This document shows, one piece after another, positions 8,420 through 16,959 of a stretch of 60,138 nt of DNA. The position numbers and the translations under genes are program-made. The notes beneath the pieces are model-generated. The model did no database searches and was not told where the DNA came from. It saw nothing but the letters and a program-made list of their open reading frames with translations. Within the stretch, counting starts at the first letter, position 1, and the number at the start of each line of letters is the position of its first letter. Source of the stretch: Rhodobacter sp. (lineage in GTDB: Bacteria > Pseudomonadota > Alphaproteobacteria > Rhodobacterales > Rhodobacteraceae); NCBI GenBank assembly GCA_030066215.1, contig JASJCA010000057.1, positions 1-60,138 of the forward strand. The letters run 5' to 3'.

Positions 8420-8488
8420 TGGATCACCTCCTTTCGATTGTTGCGGTTGTCCACAGGTTGGCACAGATTTTGTGTTTGTCAAAACCTT

Positions 8489-9109
8489 TTACGCAACCCG
8501 TGCCACCATTTGCGTCACAATCAGGCGAAACGGCACCAGGGCGATTATCGCGATGGCAAGTTTGACACCCCAGTCGGCCACCGCCAGCGAGACCCAAAGC
8601 GGCACCACCGGCCCGGCGCCCAGAAGCGGCAGCATCTCACTCGCCCAGCTTACGTCGTTGCCCGGCTCGATCGCCGTCAAACCGGCTGAAAACGCGATGG
8701 AAAAGAACAGCGCCGTATCGACGCTCGACCCCACCAGCGTCGACACCAGCGGCGCCCGCCACCAGCGACCCTGGCGCAGCCGGTCGAAGATCGCCACGTC
8801 CAGCAGCTGCGCCGTCAAAAACGCGATGCCGGACCCCAGCGCGATGCGCCAGGTCACCAGCGGCCCGAATTCTCCGACGATTTGGGTTCCGATCAGCGAA
8901 CAGGCGACACCGGTCAAAAAGCCTGCGAAAACAACGCGCCGGGCGACGGCAGAACCATAGACACGGTTCATCACGTCGGTGACCAGGAAGGCCAGCGGGT
9001 AGGTGAAGGCGCCCCAGGTCAGCCATTGGCCGAACAGGAACTGCACCAGGATGTTCGAAGCCACGACGATGGCGGCCATGGCAAGGATGCCGGGAAGAAG
9101 ACGGGGCAT
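8489..9109 (-). CDS. yhhQ: Queuosine-precursor transporter (VUT/YhhQ family)
   Basis: A polytopic membrane protein of 206 residues with about six hydrophobic segments. It has the family landmarks NILVQFLFG, TYPLAFLVTDVMNRVYG and GSSVDTALFF. The family imports preQ0/preQ1 for synthesis of the wobble base queuosine. The start was placed at the ATG before PRLLPGILAMAAIV because the 28 residues further upstream are polar and unlike the family. It is monocistronic, ending about 54 bases before the tiny SD-rich ORF on the same strand. Confidence 0.88.
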   Translation of the reverse strand: MPRLLPGILAMAAIVVASNILVQFLFGQWLTWGAFTYPLAFLVTDVMNRVYGSAVARRVVFAGFLTGVACSLIGTQIVGEFGPLVTWRIALGSGIAFLTAQLLDVAIFDRLRQGRWWRAPLVSTLVGSSVDTALFFSIAFSAGLTAIEPGNDVSWASEMLPLLGAGPVVPLWVSLAVADWGVKLAIAIIALVPFRLIVTQMVARVA

Positions 9110-9194
9110 GGCGGGGTCCGTTTTGACAAGGTGGCGGAGACTTGGTCCCGCGCGGGGACAGCGGCTGATAGCGGCCGGAGCCTTGTGACGCAAG

Positions 9195-10088
9195 CTATTG
9201 TTTCAACCGGTATTCGACGAATTCGGTGCGCTGGAACAGGCGAAAGTTGTCGTCCGAGATCATCGTCAGGCGGATATCGCCGGTCCGGTCGCGCCAGGCC
9301 GCGAGGCCTTCGAGGTTGTCGTGGGTGCCGGTCGCGGTCTCGATCAGCAGGCGTTCGTCGCCGATGCGGTCATCGTCGATGGCAAAGCTCCGCACCCGGG
9401 TGCGGAACCCGAAAATCCCGCTGAAATAGCGTTCCAACAGATAAAGCCGGCCGTCGGGGCCGAAATCGGCACCCACGGGCAGGAACTCGCCCCGCCGTGG
9501 GATTTCAAGCGGTTGCGACCACGACCCGCCGCGGTAACGGAACACCGGAAACGGGCGGGTCAGCCGCCCCGACCTCTCGGGCAGCGTATACAGCGCGCCG
9601 TCGGGCGCGATCGCCAGGGCCTCCAGCGACGAGTTGTTCTGCATCGACTGGAACGCCTCGGGCCGCGGCAGCCAGGCCGCCTTGGAGGCCGTGTTGCGGT
9701 AGGTCCAGACCCTGTGGATCGCCTCGAACGACACGTAAAACCGGCCGTCGTCGCGCAATGCCAGCCCCTCGCTGTCACCCTCGAAGCGGCCCAGCGGGCC
9801 GCCGTCGGGCGTCTTCAAGGCACGCAGCGGGCCGGCCTCGACGGCAGAGATCAGGCCGTCCTCGCGCTGCAGCCGCCCCTCGACGATCCAGCCCTTGTCG
9901 TTGATCGCCAGAAACCTGCGGCCGGTCGCGTCGAGTTCCAGCCCGGAGAACCCGCCGAACCGGGTGCCGGGCCGCGACCAGGTGAAACTGCCCAGATATT
10001 CGGCTTCCGCGCTGGGGCCGGCCTGCCCGCCAAGGCCAAATCCTGCCAACGCCGCGCCAATCAGCGCGAGGACAAGACTTGCACGCAT
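9195..10088 (-). CDS. Exported esterase-like protein of the phytase-like beta-propeller family
   Basis: A 297-residue protein with a signal peptide ([20 protein letters not shown]). A beta-propeller body resembles the esterase-like activity of phytase domain; examples of the repeated segments are [39 protein letters not shown] and [16 protein letters not shown]. The start overlaps the 3' end of mepA by 28 bases, so the gene is co-transcribed with mepA and the MFS gene. The enzymatic substrate is unknown; a periplasmic phosphoesterase or lactonase-like role is possible. Confidence 0.82.
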   Translation of the reverse strand: MRASLVLALIGAALAGFGLGGQAGPSAEAEYLGSFTWSRPGTRFGGFSGLELDATGRRFLAINDKGWIVEGRLQREDGLISAVEAGPLRALKTPDGGPLGRFEGDSEGLALRDDGRFYVSFEAIHRVWTYRNTASKAAWLPRPEAFQSMQNNSSLEALAIAPDGALYTLPERSGRLTRPFPVFRYRGGSWSQPLEIPRRGEFLPVGADFGPDGRLYLLERYFSGIFGFRTRVRSFAIDDDRIGDERLLIETATGTHDNLEGLAAWRDRTGDIRLTMISDDNFRLFQRTEFVEYRLKQ

Positions 10089-11008
10089 TGCTTGGGCAGA
10101 TCGGCCAGCACGTATTCGCGGCGCGGCTTGGGCGGCGGCGCGTTGGGGTCCGGCGGCGGCGGGTTGAGGATGTTGCGCACCCACTCTTCGGCCCCGGCAC
10201 AGCCGTCGCCGGGCGGCGGCGGATCCTGGTTGACGCAGCCCGAGGTGCCCGCGGGGCACTTCAACCGCACGTGGAAGTGATAGTGGTGCCCCCACCAGGG
10301 CCGGATCTTGCGCAGCCAGGCCCGGTCGCCGGTTTCGTCGTTGCACATCTGCACCTTGGCCCCGGGGAAGACGAAGATGCGGGCCACGGCCGGATCGCTG
10401 GCCGCGGCCTTGAGAATCTGGTGATGCGCCCGCGTCCAGTTGCCGTTGGTGAAGGCGCCCTTCATCCGGCGCATCGAGATCGACGAGATGTTCTCGCGGT
10501 CGGTCCGGCTGAGGCCGAGATTGTCGGCCGGCCGCATCCAGATATCGATGTCGAGCCCGATTTGATGGCTGCGGTGCCCGGTCAGCATCGGCCCGCCGCG
10601 CGGCTGCGAAATATCGCCGATATAGAGACCGTTCCAGCCCGGCTGCGCCGCCGCCCTGGCCGACAGCCGCTTGATATAGGCGATGGTCTCGGGGTGGCCC
10701 CAGTTGCGGTTCCGGCTGAGCCGCATCGCCTGCCAGGTCGGGCCGGTCTCGGGCAGTTGCGCGCCGCCCGCCAGGCAGCCCTTGGCATAGCCGCCAAAGG
10801 GGGCCGGGCTTTGCGGCGACCCGTCGCGCTTCGCTCCGAACAGCGTCTTGGCCAGCGCGGCGGGATCGATGTTGGATTGCGCGACCAGCAGCCGCCCGGC
10901 GGGCTCAACGGAGGGTGCGGGCGGCGGCGCGGACGACACCCGCTCTGGCCGGCCACCGCAGGTTGCAAGCAGCGTGATCAGGCCGAGGGCTGTGAGGACG
11001 CGGACCAT
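10061..11008 (-). CDS. mepA: Penicillin-insensitive murein DD-endopeptidase
   Basis: MepA is a periplasmic zinc metallopeptidase of family M74 that cuts DD crosslinks in peptidoglycan. The 315-residue protein begins [19 protein letters not shown], which reads as a lipoprotein signal with a LATC lipobox. Metal ligands appear as H and D in [17 protein letters not shown] and as the HxH of [16 protein letters not shown] proline-rich segment near the C-terminus ([16 protein letters not shown]) is unusual. The gene sits between an MFS gene that overlaps its start by 31 bases and the phytase-like gene, suggesting one operon. Confidence 0.93.
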   Translation of the reverse strand: MVRVLTALGLITLLATCGGRPERVSSAPPPAPSVEPAGRLLVAQSNIDPAALAKTLFGAKRDGSPQSPAPFGGYAKGCLAGGAQLPETGPTWQAMRLSRNRNWGHPETIAYIKRLSARAAAQPGWNGLYIGDISQPRGGPMLTGHRSHQIGLDIDIWMRPADNLGLSRTDRENISSISMRRMKGAFTNGNWTRAHHQILKAAASDPAVARIFVFPGAKVQMCNDETGDRAWLRKIRPWWGHHYHFHVRLKCPAGTSGCVNQDPPPPGDGCAGAEEWVRNILNPPPPDPNAPPPKPRREYVLADLPKQCVQVLSSR

Positions 11009-12378
11009 GGGATGTCCCTCTCTCCGTCCGGTTTCACCCAGACTAGCAAAACCAAGCCGATGAAGAACAGCCCAATCAGCGGAGTTATGCCGAGCCGCTG
11101 GTTGCCGGTGAGGTCGGTGGCGATGGCGATCGCGGCAGGGGCCAAGAAGGTGGTCGCCTTGCCGGCCAGGGCGTAGAGCCCGAAGGCCTCGGTCATACGC
11201 TCGGCATTGGCTTGGCGGACCATCATCGTGCGGCTGGCCGATTGTAGCGCACCGCCCGCTGATCCGATCACCGCGCCGCAGATGTAGAACACGATGTCGG
11301 GCAGGGCCGAGCCGTCCGGCACCGCCATGCCCAGGACCGACGTGCGCGAGACGCTGACGATCATGCCACCCACGACCAGCAGGATCAGGATGCAGACGAC
11401 GATCACCGGCTTTGGGCCGAACGCTTCGTCCGCCTTGCCGCCGAGCCAGGCGAAGAGCGCGCCGAAGATCGCAGCGACGATGCCGAAGACGCCGATATCG
11501 ACCACCGTCCAGCCGAGCACGCCAAGCGCATAGATGCCGCCGAACGTGTACATGCCGTTCAGCGCGTCGCGGTAGAACATCGACGAGCCCAGATAGGCGG
11601 TCAGCGAGACATGCTTGGGCAGGCTCTTGAGCGTACGGACCAGGTCGCGCAGCCCGTCGGCCACCGGCGCGCCGCGCACCACCTCGTGCCGTGGCTCGCG
11701 CACCCACAGGAAGAACGGGATCATGAAGACCGCGTACCAGAGCGCGGTGAAAGGACCGACCGACCGCGTGCCCTCGCGCGCTGCGGGGTCGAGGCCCAGG
11801 ATCGGTTCGAGCCCGATGAAGGTCACGCCGGCGTCGTTTTCGGCCAAGAGCAACAGCATGATCGCCAGCGCGATGACGCCGCCGACATAGCCCCAGGCCC
11901 AGCCGGCGCCGGAGATCGCGCCCAAGCGGTCGTGGTCGCCCAGCGACGGCAGAAGTGCGTTGGTGAAGATCGTGGCGAACTCCATGCCGATCAGGCCGAT
12001 GCCGAAGAAGACCAACAGCGTAACGATGCTGAACATGTCCGGGTTGGACCACCAGAGCCCGGTCGCGCCCACCACGTAGAGCAGCGAGAAGAACCAGATC
12101 CACGGCATCCGCCGCCCGGTCGAATCTGCGATCGCGCCCAGGATCGGCGCGAGCACCGCGATCATAAGGCCCGCCGTGGTCAGCCCGTAACCCCAATAGG
12201 CCTGCGCCTCGGCCCGCGCGACCTCTTGCGCCATGCCGCCGGCCACCAACCGGTCGATGACGATCTCGGCAAAGAACGGGCCGAAAATGAAGGTCAAGAG
12301 CAGGGTGTTGTAGGGCTGGCTGGCCCAGTCGAACATCATCCAGCCCCAGATGCGCTTGCGCGCCGACACCTCGGCCAT
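10978..12378 (-). CDS. MFS transporter, UMF1/Atg22-like
   Basis: A 466-residue membrane protein with about twelve hydrophobic segments. It has the Atg22/UMF1 signature FDWASQPYNTLLLTFIFGPFF near the N-terminus. Other features are GAIADSTGRRMPWIWFFSLL, the MFS loop 2-3 region, and FAWLGGKADEAFGPKPVI in the second half. Fungal relatives export amino acids from the vacuole; bacterial substrates are not established. An ATG at 12378 was chosen over an adjacent upstream GTG at 12381. It is the first gene of a minus-strand operon with mepA and the phytase-like gene. Confidence 0.88.
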   Translation of the reverse strand: MAEVSARKRIWGWMMFDWASQPYNTLLLTFIFGPFFAEIVIDRLVAGGMAQEVARAEAQAYWGYGLTTAGLMIAVLAPILGAIADSTGRRMPWIWFFSLLYVVGATGLWWSNPDMFSIVTLLVFFGIGLIGMEFATIFTNALLPSLGDHDRLGAISGAGWAWGYVGGVIALAIMLLLLAENDAGVTFIGLEPILGLDPAAREGTRSVGPFTALWYAVFMIPFFLWVREPRHEVVRGAPVADGLRDLVRTLKSLPKHVSLTAYLGSSMFYRDALNGMYTFGGIYALGVLGWTVVDIGVFGIVAAIFGALFAWLGGKADEAFGPKPVIVVCILILLVVGGMIVSVSRTSVLGMAVPDGSALPDIVFYICGAVIGSAGGALQSASRTMMVRQANAERMTEAFGLYALAGKATTFLAPAAIAIATDLTGNQRLGITPLIGLFFIGLVLLVWVKPDGERDIPWSASSQPSA

Positions 12379-12445
12379 CACGTCTCATCCCCCTGGGCGC
12401 CATATGGCCGGGGAATTGCGCGTCATGCAACCGGGAAGTGCCGGG

Positions 12446-12988
12446 TCAGGCGGCGGCTTTCGCGGGCGGCCAGGGGCGTTCGGCATCCGCCTCGATCCAG
12501 GCGCCGACCCAGCCCGGCAAGGGCGGGCTCTGCCGGTCATGGCCAAGCGCCTCGATCACCCGCTGCGGGTCGACGATGCCGTCGCGGTCGGTCACGGCCG
12601 AACGATAGAGCGCCTGGCTGGCGCAGCGCCCGTCGCGTTTCCACATCGACTGTTCGAGGTAAACAAAGCGGTGGTCCCAGCCGACGCAGCGGCTGTGCAT
12701 CTCGACCCGCTCGAACGGCTTAACCCGGTGCCGCCAGCGCACGGAGACCCCGGCCATGGTCAGCGACCAGCGTTCGCGCCGAAGCGTCCGGATCAGCCCG
12801 ACCCGTCCGGCCAGCGGGATTCGCCCCAGATCGTAGAGCGTCAGCGAGCGGCCGTTGTTGAGCTCGAGCCACAGGTCGACATCCCAGGGCCAGCAGATAT
12901 GGTACGAGACATGGGTGTCGGTCAGCGCCATCAGCGGCGCATTCCGGTGCACGACGAATTCCTTGATCATGCGGACGAAGGGGTACAT
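12446..12988 (-). CDS. Acyl-CoA thioesterase-like hotdog protein
   Basis: A 180-residue protein resembling the thioesterase/THEM6 branch of the hotdog fold. Recognisable segments are DVDLWLELNNGRSLTLYDLGR, which carries the helix-1 active-site region, WRHRVKPFERVEMHSRCVGWD and FVYLEQSMWKRDGRCASQALYRSAV. The start was set at the ATG seven bases after GGAGG; another Met lies six codons upstream. A palindromic operator-like site at 13022-13037 lies 34 bases upstream and resembles sites of TetR-type fatty-acid regulators. A role in acyl-CoA turnover is inferred from the fold only. Confidence 0.82.
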   Translation of the reverse strand: MYPFVRMIKEFVVHRNAPLMALTDTHVSYHICWPWDVDLWLELNNGRSLTLYDLGRIPLAGRVGLIRTLRRERWSLTMAGVSVRWRHRVKPFERVEMHSRCVGWDHRFVYLEQSMWKRDGRCASQALYRSAVTDRDGIVDPQRVIEALGHDRQSPPLPGWVGAWIEADAERPWPPAKAAA

Positions 12989-13021
12989 GGCGGCCTCCTG
13001 CGGCAAAGCAACTTGGCGTGC

Positions 13022-13037
13022 TTTACGTAAACGTCAA
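13022..13037. promoter_or_regulatory. TetR-type operator candidate upstream of the thioesterase gene
   Basis: TTTACGTAAACGTCAA is a 16-base inverted repeat: left arm TTTACGT, right arm ACGTCAA (reverse complement TTGACGT) and two spacer bases, with one mismatch. The form TTNACGT-NN-ACGTNAA resembles operators of TetR-family acyl-CoA and branched-chain catabolism regulators. It is placed where it would control the divergent thioesterase (start 12988) or yggT (start 13123). Confidence 0.45.
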
Positions 13038-13122
13038 GCTGTGACGTGGCGGCAGGCCCGGCTTGCCACCGCCCCCGCGGGCGCTTAGGTGTCCGAAAAC
13101 CCGCGTTTCGACAGGCCCGGCC

Positions 13123-13407
13123 ATGACCTCGATCTTCCAAATCCTTCTGCTGATCCTCGACGTCGTCTGGTTCATCATGATCGTCCACATCATCATGAGC
13201 TGGCTGATCAACTTCCAGGTGCTGAACATGCGCCAGCCACTCGTTTATCAGATCTGGTCGGGACTGAACCGCCTGTTAGAGCCGATCTACGAGCCGATCC
13301 GCCGCATCCTGCCCGACACACGGCCGCTGGATCTGGCCCCGCTGGTCGCACTGATCGGCGTCTACGCCCTGCGCATAGTCATCCGCAACAACATGTACGC
13401 GTTCTGA
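13123..13407 (+). CDS. YggT family membrane protein
   Basis: A 94-residue protein with two hydrophobic segments (LLLILDVVWFIMIVHIIMSW and LDLAPLVALIGVYALRIVI). They flank the family loop FQVLNMRQPLVYQIWSGLNRLLEPIYEPIRRILP, typical of a single YggT unit. Eukaryotic relatives (CCB3) act in cytochrome b6 maturation and bacterial members are linked to cell-division or osmotic functions, but no specific role can be assigned. The start was chosen at MTSIFQ because upstream residues are not hydrophobic or conserved. Confidence 0.88.
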   Translation: MTSIFQILLLILDVVWFIMIVHIIMSWLINFQVLNMRQPLVYQIWSGLNRLLEPIYEPIRRILPDTRPLDLAPLVALIGVYALRIVIRNNMYAF

Positions 13408-13492
13408 CGGCGCCTCGGATTTCCCGGGTTGTTCACCGATTCTTCATCTGCGATGGTCCAAAAAAGAGCAGTTTGAGACAAAATCACAAGAC

Positions 13493-15535
13493 ATGATGGA
13501 CCGCGCGGGCGAGCTACTGTCCTCCATCTTCGGCTTCGACGGCTTCCGCCCCGGCCAGGCAGAGATCGTGGCCGCGGTGACCGCCGGTGAGAACGTGTTG
13601 GCGATCATGCCCACCGGCGGCGGCAAGTCGCTGTGCTTTCAACTGCCCGCGCTTTGCCGTGACGGCGTCACCGTCGTCATTTCGCCGTTGATCGCGCTGA
13701 TGCGAGACCAGGTCAGGGCTCTGCGAGAGGCTGGGGTCGAGGCAGGAGCGCTGACCTCGGGCAATACCGAGGCCGAGACCGACGCGGTGTTCCGCAGCCT
13801 CGACGAGGGGCGGCTGAAATTGCTCTACATGGCCCCCGAGCGGCTGGCCTCGGGCGGCACGCTGCCGCTTTTGCGCCGTATCGGCACTTCGCTGATCGCC
13901 GTCGACGAGGCCCATTGCGTCAGCCAATGGGGCCACGACTTCCGCCCCGATTACTTGCGCATCGGCGAGCTGCGCCGCGCGCTCGACGTGCCGCTGGCCG
14001 CGTTCACCGCCACCGCAGATGCCGAAACTCGGGCCGAAATCGTCTCTAAGCTGTTCGAAGACCGGCCCCCGCGGGAATTTCTTCGGGGCTTTGACCGGCC
14101 CAACATCCACCTTGCCTTTGCCGCCAAGGACAAGCCGCGCCAGCAGATTCTCGACTTCGCCCAGGCCCGGCGCGGCCAGTCGGGCATCGTCTATTGCGCC
14201 ACCCGTGCCAAGACCGAAACGCTCGCCGCCGCCCTGCGCGACGCCGGGCATACGGCCTGTGCCTATCACGGCGGCATGGAGGCTCAGACGCGCCGCCAGG
14301 TCGAGACCCGGTTCCAGCAAGAGGACGGGTTGATCGTCGCCGCCACGATCGCCTTCGGCATGGGCGTCGACAAGCCCGACATCCGCTGGGTCGCCCATGC
14401 CGACCTGCCAAAGTCGATCGAGGCCTATTACCAAGAGATCGGCCGAGCCGGCCGGGACGGCGCCCCGGCCGAAACTCTGACGCTATATGGCGCCGAGGAC
14501 ATCCGCCTGCGCCGCGCCCAGATCGACGAGAGCCTCGCACCCGAGGACCGCAAGGCCGCCGACCATGCCCGCCTGAACGCGCTTCTGGGTCTCGCCGAGG
14601 CCCTGCGATGCCGTCGCCAGACCCTGCTGGGCTACTTTGGAGAGGACCCCAAACCTTGCGGCCATTGCGATCTGTGCGATACCCCGCCCGAGGTCTTCGA
14701 CGGCACCGAGGCGGTGCGTAAGGCGCTGTCGGCGATGCTGCGGACCGGCGAAAGCTTCGGCGCCGGGCACCTGATCGACATCCTGATCGGCAACGAAACC
14801 GACAAGGTCCGCGCCCGGCGGCACGACCAGCTGCCCACCTTCGGCGTCGGCCGCGACCTCAGCCGCGCGCAATGGCAGGCGGTGTTTCGGCAGATGATGG
14901 GCCGCGACCTTGTGCGCCCGGACCCGTCCCGGCACGGCGCCCTGCGGATGTCAAAGGCTGCCCGCTCGATCCTGCGCGGCGAGGAAGCGATCGAGCTGCG
15001 GCGCGACACCATCAAGACTGCGGTGAAACGCCCCGAGGCCAAGGCGCTGGTGAGCGAGGAAAACGCCCCACTGCTTGCCGCGCTCAAGGCCAAGCGCCGC
15101 GCCCTGGCCGAGGCCGCGTGGGTGCCGGCCTATGTCATCTTCACCGACCGCACGCTGATCGAGATGGCGGAAACCCGGCCGGCGAGCCTGGACGAGATGG
15201 CCGGGATCGGGGGCGTGGGCGCCAAAAAGCTCGATCGCTACGGCGCGGCCTTTCTGCAGATCGTCGCGGGCGAGACGCCGGCACCGGTGCACCCGGCCCG
15301 GATGAAGCTCGCCGGTCGCAGCGAGGGCGCGATTTATGACCGGCTGCTGCAGGCCCAGGCCGATCTGGCCCGCGGCGATGGCGGCACCGGAAAGCCGATG
15401 AGCTGTTCCGCCGCGCTTTTGGCCAAAGTCGCCGCGCTGAAGGCGCCCGATATGGCGGTGCTGTCGGGCCTGTTGGGAGAGCGGCGCGCCGAACGGTTCG
15501 GGCCCACCTTTCTGAACATTCTGCAAGACGGCTGA
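13493..15535 (+). CDS. recQ: ATP-dependent DNA helicase RecQ
   Basis: RecQ is a 3'-5' superfamily 2 helicase acting in recombination and fork repair. The 680-residue protein has Walker A with K45 in MPTGGGKSLCFQ, the DEAH box followed by the aromatic-rich loop in DEAHCVSQWGHDFRPDY, and motif VI in QEIGRAGRDG. Zinc-binding cysteines of the RQC region follow (CGHCDLCD and an upstream C in LRCRRQ). The C-terminal HRDC domain is around 525-600 (LLAALKAKRRALAEAAWVPA). Two adjacent ATG codons are possible starts. The domain set is complete. Confidence 0.96.
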   Translation: MMDRAGELLSSIFGFDGFRPGQAEIVAAVTAGENVLAIMPTGGGKSLCFQLPALCRDGVTVVISPLIALMRDQVRALREAGVEAGALTSGNTEAETDAVFRSLDEGRLKLLYMAPERLASGGTLPLLRRIGTSLIAVDEAHCVSQWGHDFRPDYLRIGELRRALDVPLAAFTATADAETRAEIVSKLFEDRPPREFLRGFDRPNIHLAFAAKDKPRQQILDFAQARRGQSGIVYCATRAKTETLAAALRDAGHTACAYHGGMEAQTRRQVETRFQQEDGLIVAATIAFGMGVDKPDIRWVAHADLPKSIEAYYQEIGRAGRDGAPAETLTLYGAEDIRLRRAQIDESLAPEDRKAADHARLNALLGLAEALRCRRQTLLGYFGEDPKPCGHCDLCDTPPEVFDGTEAVRKALSAMLRTGESFGAGHLIDILIGNETDKVRARRHDQLPTFGVGRDLSRAQWQAVFRQMMGRDLVRPDPSRHGALRMSKAARSILRGEEAIELRRDTIKTAVKRPEAKALVSEENAPLLAALKAKRRALAEAAWVPAYVIFTDRTLIEMAETRPASLDEMAGIGGVGAKKLDRYGAAFLQIVAGETPAPVHPARMKLAGRSEGAIYDRLLQAQADLARGDGGTGKPMSCSAALLAKVAALKAPDMAVLSGLLGERRAERFGPTFLNILQDG

Positions 15536-15598
15536 CCTGCTGGACGCCGACGCGCTAACCGCTAGATTGCGCCGCGAAGCGGTGATGGAGGATTTAGC

Positions 15599-16396
15599 AT
15601 GCTGGTGGTGATTTCGCCCGCGAAACGGCTGGATTGGAGTGCGGTGGATCGCGGCGTACCGTCCGAGCCCGTTTTTCGGCAGGAAGCGAACCGCCTCGCC
15701 GCCCATGCACGCCAATTGAGCCTGGCCAAGCTTAAGGGTCTGATGGACCTCAGCGACGATCTCGCCCGGTTGAACCGCACCCGTTTTCGCGATTTCCAGG
15801 ACGACCCGGCGCCGGAAGCGACGAAACCTGCCGTCTTCGCCTTTGCCGGCGACACCTATCTGGGGCTCGAGGCCGCATCGCTCGACGACGAGACGCTGGC
15901 CTATGCGCAAGATCACTTACGCATCCTATCCGGCCTCTACGGTGTCCTGCGCCCGATGGACGCAATCCAACCCTACCGGCTCGAGATGGGCAGCCGGCTT
16001 AGGACCCGCCGCGGCAGCACGCTCTACGACTTTTGGCGCGATGCGCCCGCGAAGGCACTGAACGCTGCGGCCGAGACGGCCGGAACGGGTATTCTGGTGA
16101 ACTGCGCGAGCCAGGAATACTTCGGGGCAGTGGACCCGAAGAAGCTGAAATTGCGCCTATTAGAGCCTGTATTCATGGAAGAGAAATCCAGCGGACCGAA
16201 GATCGTCAGCTTCTTCGCCAAGAAGGCGCGAGGGTCCATGGCGCGGTTCATCGTCGAGCGGCGGGTGACCGATCCGGAAGGCCTAAAGGACTTCGACCTC
16301 GGCGGCTACCGGTTCGAACCTTCGATGAGTCAGGACGACCGCCTGGTGTTTCTGCGCGGCGAGGCTCAGTCGGAGTCCTTCAGGGAAGCGTCGTAG
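15599..16396 (+). CDS. yaaA: Peroxide stress protein YaaA (DUF328)
   Basis: YaaA limits intracellular free iron and oxidative DNA damage during peroxide stress and binds DNA. The 265-residue sequence begins with the family signature MLVVISPAKRLDW. It also contains YLGLEAASLDDETLAYAQDH, RILSGLYGVLRPMDAI and the positively charged FFAKKARGSMARFIVERR segment. Length is typical. The 3' end overlaps the convergent VOC gene by 31 bases. Confidence 0.95.
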   Translation: MLVVISPAKRLDWSAVDRGVPSEPVFRQEANRLAAHARQLSLAKLKGLMDLSDDLARLNRTRFRDFQDDPAPEATKPAVFAFAGDTYLGLEAASLDDETLAYAQDHLRILSGLYGVLRPMDAIQPYRLEMGSRLRTRRGSTLYDFWRDAPAKALNAAAETAGTGILVNCASQEYFGAVDPKKLKLRLLEPVFMEEKSSGPKIVSFFAKKARGSMARFIVERRVTDPEGLKDFDLGGYRFEPSMSQDDRLVFLRGEAQSESFREAS

Positions 16397-16824
16397 GCGA
16401 CAAGCTCCACCGTGTTGCCCTCTGGGTCGGTGGTGAAGATCCCGCGCCAGCCGATCCAGCCGAAATTCTGTATAGTGTAGGTCTGGCCGATCCGGTCATA
16501 CCAGTCCATCGCCGCCTGCTGTTCGGCGAAGGGCAGTGACAGGGCAATGTGGTGCAGCGACGACTTGGCGCCAGTTTGTGGCGGTGCGGTGGCCTGCGGG
16601 TGGATCTCGGGTCGGCCGGCATCGTGGCGGAAGAGCGCGAGCACCGATGTATGGCCGCCGAAGCCTTCGGCGATCCGGAAAAAAACGATCCCGTCGCCGT
16701 GGCCGCCAGTCAGCGGCTCCAGCCCGATGACATCGCGATAGAACGCCGCCATCGCCTCGATGTCGGCGCAACGGATGGCGATCTCGCCTAAGGCGCGGAC
16801 CTTAAACCCTCGTGTCGTGTCCAT
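16366..16824 (-). CDS. VOC superfamily (glyoxalase-like) protein
   Basis: A 152-residue protein with the paired beta-alpha-beta-beta-beta modules of the vicinal oxygen chelate fold. The first module starts GEIAIRCADIEAMAAFYRDVIGLEPL. The second contains LHHIALSLPFAEQQAAMDWYD and ends in IFTTDPEGNTVELVAYD with the usual metal-ligand Glu. Likely metal ligands are H86-type (SLHHIAL) and that glutamate. Specific function (glyoxalase, dioxygenase or resistance protein) cannot be told. Its 3' end overlaps yaaA on the other strand. Confidence 0.85.
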   Translation of the reverse strand: MDTTRGFKVRALGEIAIRCADIEAMAAFYRDVIGLEPLTGGHGDGIVFFRIAEGFGGHTSVLALFRHDAGRPEIHPQATAPPQTGAKSSLHHIALSLPFAEQQAAMDWYDRIGQTYTIQNFGWIGWRGIFTTDPEGNTVELVAYDASLKDSD

Positions 16825-16959
16825 GCCGCGACTGTTCCAGATGCCGAGGCCGCGCGCAACGGCCTGGCCGGCTTCACCGCAGAAGGGCGATTGGCAATTT
16901 GCGGCGCATGTCGCGCGGGGCTTGTCCCACCCCGAACCGCCAGCGCGCGGCGGTGCGGC

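Noticed and set aside
8419..8435. A relic of a 16S rRNA gene 3' end
   Set aside because: Only 17 bases match, flanking sequence is unrelated to rRNA, and the match is explained as a ribosome binding site on the minus strand in front of a correctly spaced GTG.
16311..16325. tRNA-like GGTTCGAACC element
   Set aside because: It lies inside the yaaA coding sequence, encoding conserved residues, with no cloverleaf around it.
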